A DNA stretch of 64,000 nucleotides from Pontederia crassipes. Taxonomy: Eukaryota; Streptophyta; Magnoliopsida; Commelinales; Pontederiaceae. The stretch covers positions 13,545,501-13,609,500 of the forward strand of contig CM060195.1 in the NCBI GenBank assembly GCA_030549335.1, given 5' to 3'. The position numbers and the translations under genes are program-made. This document shows, one piece after another, positions 56,401 through 64,000 of the stretch. The notes under the pieces are model-generated. The model searched no databases, was not told the DNA's origin, and saw nothing but the letters and a program-made list of their open reading frames with translations. Within the stretch, counting starts at the first letter, position 1, and each line of letters starts with the position of its first letter.

Positions 56401-58198
56401 GCACAGCCAATGACACCGTTCTCATCGGAATCCCATAACCTAGCCCGAGTTTGGAGAACCCGACCTGAGAATATTGGTTGTCGGGCAAAATAGGCGGTAA
56501 ACCCAGCCCAAATTTAACGCTGCCTGGCTCGTGTCAATCACCGACGCACGCAAATATCGGAACCTAGCCCTGTCTCCTTGTACCAATAGTAACTAGAGCC
56601 CAAGTCAAGTCGAGCTCGGGTCACACTCGGCCCGCGCTAGGCTGAGACATTGGTATCATAGAACCCGGTCCGAGTTTGACCCAACCCAACCCCGGTTCTG
56701 CAAAAATCTATATTAAGTTTATATTTTTAATTGACTATTATTTGATTATTGATTTGTGAATTATGATCCATCTGATTATATTGATATCTTGATATAGAGT
56801 ATTGTATTGCGTAGCATGATCAGTTGTCATTGATCCATGGTCTAATATCCATCTAATTTCATTGAAACATAGTTTATACTAGTATAATAATTTTTTCATT
56901 GTATATTTAGAGTATTGTCATGGTAGAGAATGCTTTATCATGTTTTATTGTTAATTTTTGATCGATGGGTCATGATCTAGAATTTAGTTCTACCCTCAAT
57001 TATCATTGGATCTACTACCTTATTAGTCTTGATTCATCCAAGGATTAACTACACTTCAATTTTACCAATCACATGATGTTACATAGACTAAATTCGAGGT
57101 TCAACCCTCTTTGATTCCATCGATTACATGATCCTTTGATCTTGATTATTATCACTGTAATGTTACGATTGAGTTCTAATCTAGGCGAAGACGATAACCT
57201 AATTAATTAAAGATAAATGTTTTGATGCACATGTTACGGATTAATGGGAGCTCATGGTATAACATAACAGTCAGTGTTAGGGCATAATTCGTCCCCATGG
57301 CATGATTTCTCCTCATCGTGCATCTAAGACACTTTATAGAGAATGATTGCCATGATGTGCACAAACACTAGCTACTCATGAATTACATGGCACCTCATCG
57401 ATATCAGAAATAAATTAGTTGATTGCAACTTCTTGTCAGAGCATTGAAAATACACTCAGAGGATAGTACGAAGCATGGGAATATGCACATTTTGATTCAG
57501 AGCATATCATATGACATTGAAATATGGATAAGGAAATCCAAAGTATTGACTAATTCATTCCGATGATCATAATCTCCATTTTATATTATTATTGTTCCCA
57601 CACAACTATTTATTGCATTGTTTTTGTACAACTTGATTCTACCTATAGTCATCATATCGATTGCTATACAATGATAATCAGAATATTGATTCCTTTCCAT
57701 GGATTCCAATAGTGTTTATCAAGCATTTTAATTTTACTCATAAACATTATATTGATGAATCATCTAGAGAATTGTACCATGTCACATGTTACATTGATCT
57801 ACTCAAAACATAGCCTTGATTCTCCTATTGATTCTATTCAAGACATAGTATGTGATTTACTCTATTAATTCTACCTAGAGTACAATATTGATTTTTGCCA
57901 TCGGGTTATTCCATTGGTCTTATTTAGTGCATAGTATTGATTTCTTCCACTTATGCTATTGATCATTCATTTGATTATACTTTGAGCATGGCATCGATAC
58001 GTCCCATTGATTCATATTTAAGCATGGTCTCGATTTATTTTCTTTGATTATTACAGTGATGATTATGATTATGTTTACATTCACTCCATGTGTCTTTATT
58101 ATTACTATTTATTCATTGGTTTATTATCCACCTATTTGGCTGTGAAGCTCATCGGTTATTATTTTCCCTGCATTGATCAGCAAGTAATTAGAATGATG
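56401..58198. other. Gene-free DNA; GC-raised patch at 56430-56690
   Basis: The patch contains repeats of CCCGAG / AACCCGACC type, perhaps a decayed MITE. The remainder is AT-rich with a loose recurring word (cattgattcta...catagtattgat) between 57780 and 58040. No gene is supported. Confidence 0.4.
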
Positions 58199-58707
58199 AA
58201 GAATGAGCTCAAGCGATTGATGTTGATCGTGATGGTGATGTGCACATGGAGTGGTCCTAGAATATTGTCCTCATTATGGATAGATGTATCTTTATTTTAG
58301 ACTTCTGCTATAGATATTGATGATTATTATACTATGATTTGTATTAGGGATTCCATTAGACTTCCACATTATTGTCATTTTTCATTGATATCTTTTTAAG
58401 TGTTCCGCTTATATAATTGATGCATGCAAAATATAAAATATTTTTCTATAATTTGATTATTGCATTCATCATTTTAAGCTCAATCGATTGATGTTGATTG
58501 TGATGATGATGTGCACATGGAGTGCTCATAAGATATTATCCTCATTTCATCTCAGCTATTATGTCATAGATTTTTCTTTATTTTAGACTTCTACTTTAGC
58601 TATTGATGAATATTGGTGATATGACTTGTATTAGGGATTCCATTAGACTCCTACATTATTGTCATTTTTCATTGATATCTTTTTTTAAATGTTTCGCTTG
58701 TATAATG
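58199..58707. repeat. Direct duplication, unit about 220 bp, period about 285 bp
   Basis: 58199-58419 and 58478-58707 share GATTGATGTTGAT.GTGATG, GATGTGCACATGGAGTG and TTGTATTAGGGATTCCATTA. They are diverged at scattered sites. Between them lies the LTR-like start at 58421. Confidence 0.8.
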
Positions 58708-60004
58708 TTCTAGTCAAAGAACTAGTCAAAGTTAACATTTTAGTCAGAGTATTGCATAGTTGGTAGCATCCCTCAGGTTGAGTCTTGCCATGTGGCAAGG
58801 GCGATTTGGGGGCATTACATCATACCTAACTATCTGACACCAAAATTCTGAAACACTTTGACAACTGGAACAAGGTGCCAAAGCTGACAATCCACACACA
58901 TGATTCGGAGTAGTGCATTTCACAATTATTGCACAAGGAGAATCAATTTGAATCAACAGCCTTGATCATTGGATAAAGAGCAGATCCTCTATTGTTCATA
59001 CCATGGCCCAATGAATCAACATAAAATACATTCACCTTCTGCATCACCAATACCAGCTACCTTTCTATTCGAGATAATCATCATCTTCGACCACCCGGCC
59101 GAGCCTCTCTCTCAGTTCTTCATCAACTAGGCTAAGTCAATGGTCCTCTAAGTAAGATGATTCACATTCAAAAATAAAAAAAATCGAGGGAATTCCATGC
59201 TAGGCGACATCTAGATGACCGTCAGCACTACGACTTTCACAACTAATTCATTATCTCGAGGAGTATTGACCTCGAAAATTGTAACTTGAAGGGTATAGAA
59301 TAATAGAAAACACCGTGCCTTGTATGAAAGGAGGCATTTCAGGAGCAACTACTCCTATACATTTGATTACCCCCACACAAGTAGATATCCTTACGTCATA
59401 TAAGTCCTCTACACCATCACGACGAAAATCACAAGTACACAGCAAGTCATTGTAGTACTTGAGGTTCATCCTAAGGGAAGTGCTAATTCCGACCAAGTTA
59501 AAATATAAATTGCTGAAAGTAAAGAGTAGATTTAAGTAAACTGGAGTTCATTACATTAAATGGTTACACTAATTTTTGACATTTTTCCATGTTAAGGAGA
59601 GGTAATGATGAAGAAGAAAAGAGAATACAAAGAAAGATTGGCTACTCAATGAGTTTTGACACTAAGGTCTTACGGGGGATGTTTTGACTTGGGATTAGTG
59701 TTCTCTGGACCTTAAGTTATGAATAGAATTACAAATAGCCCCTCGGCATGCGCATAGGCATATATTCGTGATAGATAACACTTGATGCGTTTGATGGCAC
59801 TATCATGTACATTGATGGTCGGGCTTGTGCATGCTGATGGGGTCAACTACTTGGCTCGGGTAACACTCTCGTATGCATAGAGCGAGTAGAAGAATTGATT
59901 TCTCTCCATAGCCACACAGTCTCTACCTCACAGGTTCTCAAAGTGATAATTGAAGTTCCAACTGACCTCTCGGCTCGACTATATCTTCCATTGTTGGAGA
60001 TAAC
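58708..60004. other. Gene-free DNA
   Basis: No protein or RNA gene is recognised. A minus-strand frame at 59251-59496 has no family resemblance. Probably decayed retrotransposon sequence. Confidence 0.4.
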
Positions 60005-60337
60005 TGATGTAGAAGAGATAAGATATAATTTATTAATTTTTATTCTTATCTTTATCCTTTTAGATTACTTAGATTCTATTAGTTAACATTCTTATTTATT
60101 GTTATTGTATCTTTTTAGATTTTAAATTAGCTTAGATTTGATTGTAAACTGCCTATAAATAAGCACGAACTCTTTTGTTATTGATCAATTATTATGCAAT
60201 TATTCTAAGAAACCTGTGTGGTTTTATTTCTCGGTGGATTCCAAGTTTATCAAGCTATTTATGGTGCTTTGAACCATCAACCTATTTCGGAATTCGTCCA
60301 AAAGTTATAATCTCCTCCACTTTATGATCCTTCGTTG
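60005..60337 (+). repeat. LTR, left copy (plus orientation)
   Basis: Starts TGATGTAGAAGAGATAAGAT and ends near TTATGATCCTTCGTTGCA. It contains a likely TATA box and leader (CTATAAATAAGCACGAACTC, about 60152). It is homologous to the reverse complement of 61804-62158. Confidence 0.7.
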
Positions 60338-60343
60338 CATCAA

Positions 60344-60358
60344 ATGGTACTAGAGGCT
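60344..60358 (+). other. Primer-binding site after the left LTR
   Basis: ATGGTACTAGAGGCT, a few bases after the LTR end, resembles the initiator tRNA-Met site (TGGTATCAGAGC) with mismatches. Confidence 0.5.
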
Positions 60359-60579
60359 TCGAGGAGATTTACCTCTTCGTCCTGGTTCTCATATTCTTTT
60401 CCATCATCAATTTATTATTTTATTTTCTTTTTATCATTTATAATCGATTCATCCTTTATTTTTGTTTTCTTCATTTTGTTATCTCCAATTCATTACATCC
60501 TTAGCATTTTTTTTCTTTTTTCTCTCTCTCATCATTTGTTAGTTTATATTATTTTTATCTTATTTTTTGTAATTTTAAA

Positions 60580-61249
60580 TAACAACATGAGAATAGAACC
60601 ACCATCATTTAATGGTTATTTTGATGTTAAATTTTTACATTGGATTTTTAAAGTTGATCACTTCTTTGATTATTGGATATTCTAAAATCTCAACAAGCCA
60701 ACTTAGTGGCCAACAAATTTTCAATTAGAGCCTTATCATGGTGGAAAGATAATAAGCACCTTTGAGCTTATCCTGAAAAACAACCTTTTTAGACATGGCA
60801 AAAATTAAAGAAATTACTCATCCAACAATTTTTGCCTTCGCCATATATTACCTTATTTTTCAGTAGTCAAGCAGTCTCAACAAAATAAGCAAAATTTAAT
60901 GCAATAAGTTCAAATTCATTTGGAGAATATCAAGAATTCAATTGAGAAATTTCAGCAATAATTAGACAACATATTCAATAAAGTGCCCGAGACTCCATCA
61001 GATTCTAAGCAATCTTGTGAAGATCAATTATCTTTAAAAGTTATATCTGCTCCAATTGAAGAATTATAAGAAACTACTCAAGATATCAAAATCTATCCAA
61101 ATACTGAAGAGTTGGTTATTTTGGATTTCTTACAAAATCTATACAATCTTGTGAAGATCAATTATCTTTGAAAGTTGTGTGTGATCCAATTGAAGAATTA
61201 CAAGAAACTACTCAAGATATCTGAATCTATCCAAATATTAAAGAGTTGG
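60580..61249 (+). pseudogene. Gypsy-type gag remnant
   Basis: Frame NNNMRIEPPSFNGYFDVKFL then HWIFKVDHFFDYWIF (60580-60680), then after breaks YHGGKI and a FLPSPYI-like piece. This follows the chromovirus gag layout (IxxPxFxG.D...W..KVE.FF.....A.WW). Protease, RT and integrase are missing. An internal duplication is also visible around 61000-61075 and 61130-61215 (cttgtgaagatcaattatct). Confidence 0.55.
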
Positions 61250-61771
61250 TTATTTTGGTTTTTCTTTTTGAGGCAAAAGAAGATAAATTTATTCAGGAGG
61301 TGGATGAAAAGTTGAAATTAAATTCATCAACTAACAAGAAAGATTTGCTTCAAATTCTTCAAGTTGATATGAGAAAGGTCAAAGTTTTTGTGAGCACCAA
61401 AGAATTCAAATTTTGCAGATTGCATTTTCACGCCAAGTTTTGACAACAACATATTGTTATTTGGTACTGTTATACAATATGCTTGGTTTAAATGACTTAT
61501 CTAATGCTTGTTATTTTGGTTTTTCTTTTTGAGGCAAAAGAAGATAAATTTATTCAGGAGGTGGATGAAAAGTTGAAATTAAATTCATCAACTAACAAGA
61601 AAGATTTGCTTCAAATTCTTCAAGTTGATATGAGAAAGGTCAAAGTTTTTGTGAGCACCAAAGAATTCAAATTTTGCAGATTGCATTTTCACGCCAAGTT
61701 TTGACAACAACATATTGTTATTTGGTACTGTTATACAATATGCTTGGTTTAAATGACTTATCTAATGAGTT
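61250..61771. repeat. Tandem duplication, 261-bp unit, two identical copies
   Basis: Copies at about 61250-61510 and 61511-61771 appear identical over their whole length, from TATTTTGGTTTTTCTTTTTG to AATGACTTATCTAATG. Each holds the same 65-codon frame (EAKEDKFIQEVDEKLKLNSS...), probably part of the decayed retrotransposon ORF. Confidence 0.95.
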
Positions 61772-61803
61772 GAGAAATAAGATTAGACCGTTGTGAGATT
61801 GAC

Positions 61804-62158
61804 ACATCGGAGGATCATAAAGTGGAGGAGATTACAACTTTCGGACGAATTCCGAAAGAGTTTGATGGTTCAAAGTACCATCAATAGCTTGATAAACTCG
61901 TAATTCATTGAGGCTTGGAATCCACCAAGAAATAAAACTACACAGGTTTAATAGAATAATTGAATAATAATTAAATTATCAATAACGAAAGAGTTCATAC
62001 CTATTTATATGAATTTTACAATCAAATCTAAACTAATTTAAAATCTAAAAAGATAAAATAACAATAAATAAGAATGTTAACTAAGAGAATCTAAATAATC
62101 TAAAAGTATAAAGCTAACAATAACAACTAATAAATTATATGTTATCTCTCCTACATCA
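61804..62158 (-). repeat. LTR, right copy (minus orientation)
   Basis: The reverse complement starts TGATGTAGGAGAGATAACAT and ends TTATGATCCTCCGATGTG, matching 60005-60337 with substitutions and a 20-bp insertion (CCTCAATGAATTACGAG side). Opposite orientation to the left copy means the two are not the paired LTRs of one normal element. Confidence 0.75.
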
Positions 62159-62826
62159 CTAACTCTCTCAGGTGAGAAACATTTGCAGCAAAAAAGTGTG
62201 CAAGACTAGTGTATTCTGGAGAGGAAAGTCCTAGCTAGAGATGAATATCGTAAACCTCAAAGACATTTAAGCGTAGCTCTGCAGCTGTGTGTGCACCCTC
62301 TCGGCTCCACAGATGCAAAGGATGAAACTTCCTCTAGGGTAGGAAGTTGCCAAATCAATAAAATAGGACTTTAAGATTAGAAGATGACGCTGTAGAACAA
62401 GGAGCGAATCAAGTTCATTTCCAATGATTCATTATTCTTCTTCTGATGGATGAAGTTCTATCCACTTCTCAGCATGTATGCAAAAGCTTCAACGAATAAC
62501 TAAAGGTTTCTGATGCACCATCACAGAAACACAAACATTGCATTATATAGACTTATCCATGTTGAAGAATAATAAATCTATTTAGCTTGTTTACCTCTCG
62601 GCACTCAGCTGAACAAAGGATAAGATCTCCCTCTCAGGTTTCACTTGAGACAAGGTCTAAAGCTTAATCGATATCTACAACCATTGCAATAGATCATGAT
62701 AAAATAGAGAATGATGCGTAAATAGCAACAGAGGAATCAATTAGTCTTTAGAATAAAAAAATTAAAAATCAAATAGAGAAATAAGAACATCCCGAGATCA
62801 CACATACCCTAGCCTTAGTTAGCTGG
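62159..62826. other. Gene-free DNA
   Basis: No recognised coding sequence, RNA or element end. Repeated CTCTCGG / CTCTCAGG words are the only pattern. Confidence 0.4.
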
Positions 62827-64000
62827 TGATGTATGCAAAATCCAACATATATTTAGTATTGCATCTAATATTATTTCGAATCATTTTCTTATTACATGCA
62901 TCATTTTATGAGGTTATTTACATTAATTTTACAAAAATGGAAATCTAACAAAATGTTGTATTTCATTGTCTAGGAAGCAACAAAACTTAATTATGAAGCC
63001 AACGGAGAAAATAACACCCGTATCAGAGTTAAAATGGAGTCAGAAAGTGGAAAACACTGAAGTTGCCAAGTGCTAGAAGTGCACTCTAACGGGCCGTGAA
63101 ATAGGGTCGTTAAATCACTGAACAGGCTGTTAAAATGCATTTTTCACGTCAAAAACCTGCTCGAGGCACGACCATGACTAGTTTATCATGGGATGAAATC
63201 CACACTTTTAAAGTGAATTGGACACTGTAAGGGCCGCGAGAACCCTTTCACGGACCGTGAAAACCCATTTCTAGTTTAATTCGAACACTATTTATGCCGT
63301 TAAACATTTGTTACCACTTGTGACAGACTACAAATTCGAGATTTGGATGAACTTTTGAAAGAATTTCAATTGCACAAGAACTCCTACCCATACTATATGA
63401 TCCTTGAATGATTTGGAAACATATTATGAATCCAATTTTGGAGTTTGATAATGCCAAAATTTCAAAACTAAATCAACTCCGAATTTTCCTTATTTTGAAG
63501 TACTTCTAGTTTTATTTTATGTTGGGATGCATCATTATGCTTTGAAAGTTCAATCTTTTTAATCTTTGTGATCTAGATAATTTAGTTTAGTTTTAAGGTT
63601 CAATTTTACTTCTACAAGAGAATTATTGTTAAGAAAAACTTGTGAACCTTTCTTTAGTATTGATTATAATTTGTTCAGTTTTAATCATTATTTTTAATTG
63701 AATTATTAATTGACTATTAACTGGGTAGTGTGATCAATCTCTTAATTTATAATTTTTGTTATGCAATTCATGTCGTAAAAGAATAGAACCGGGTGAGTTA
63801 TTAGATTGCGTGGTCTACCAAGTTGACTCGGGTGAGCGGTTTGATAGCGCAGAAATCATAACGCATAGCATTCTAATCTAACTAGGATTGAGAGCAGATC
63901 CGGGTGGAGTATTCTTATCATCTCCTATTTTACTCATATTTATTGATAATCTTCATATTAAAATTGCCACCTTTGCACTAAAACTTTGTTTAAATTTATA
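62827..64000 (+). mobile_element. Partial gypsy-type LTR, cut by the window end
   Basis: Starts TGATGTATGCAAAATCCAAC, related to 55493 and 58421. It contains GGGCCGTGAAATAGGG and CGGACCGTGAAAACCC motifs (63090-63270) and CGGGTGAG words (63790-63840). Non-coding. Its 3' end and any coding part lie beyond the window. Confidence 0.45.

Overview
This window reads as nuclear DNA of a flowering plant. The evidence is AT-rich intergenic sequence, GT-AG introns, several plant transposon families (CACTA, hAT, Ty1-copia, Ty3-gypsy Athila-like, LINE), plastid-derived DNA, and one R2R3-MYB gene with the classic 133-nt / 130-nt first two exons. Nothing here fixes the species. Identifications rest on reading the sequence and on recall of protein families; no database search was run.

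Only one gene looks intact: an R2R3-MYB transcription factor of the MYB61/MYB50/MYB55/MYB86 type (subgroup 13) on the minus strand, three exons between 36305 and 37915, 448 aa. Its 5' leader carries a 28-base C run (G on the + strand). It sits in a relatively transposon-poor island (about 34.5-41.9 kb) between a Copia/LINE nest and a CACTA element.

Layout: 1-812, a 280-bp tandem repeat; 0.8-4.9 kb, gene-free with simple repeats; 4.95-6.1 kb, a small CACTA-type element with an array of palindromes; 7.3-9.7 kb, GGTCGACC-rich and LTR-like DNA; 9.75-12.5 kb, a broken hAT transposase (minus) split by a foreign block that may be mitochondrial; 12.6-24.3 kb, a pol-deleted Athila-like element that received a 2.8-kb solo LTR (13743-16540, perfect GTAGG target duplication) and, 12 bp further on, a 5.2-kb CACTA element (16553-21742). 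That CACTA holds a Copia LTR piece, GC-rich minisatellites, duplicated segments and two plastid DNA pieces. 24.3-34.5 kb is a LINE remnant interrupted by an 8.7-kb Ty1-copia element (minus); in the Copia 3' region lies an antisense block with intron-containing exons of an RRM RNA-binding protein gene next to CACTA-type transposase exons. 34.5-41.9 kb holds the MYB gene and its flanks. 41.99-47.06 kb is a third CACTA element with a nested hAT MITE (perfect 8-bp target duplication). 47-51.4 kb is intergenic with a GC-raised, TE-poor stretch. 51.4-64 kb contains a MITE, Athila-like gag remnants, partial LTRs, an inverted LTR pair and an exact 261-bp tandem duplication.

Apart from the MYB gene the window is a record of nested transposition, with three cases of DNA capture: RRM exons, plastid fragments and a probable organellar block. 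No coherent new protein system was found. The best leads are the RRM/CACTA block inside the Copia element, the plastid chimera inside a CACTA, the palindrome array, a small MITE family seen twice, and an in-frame stop-free intron 2 in the MYB gene.
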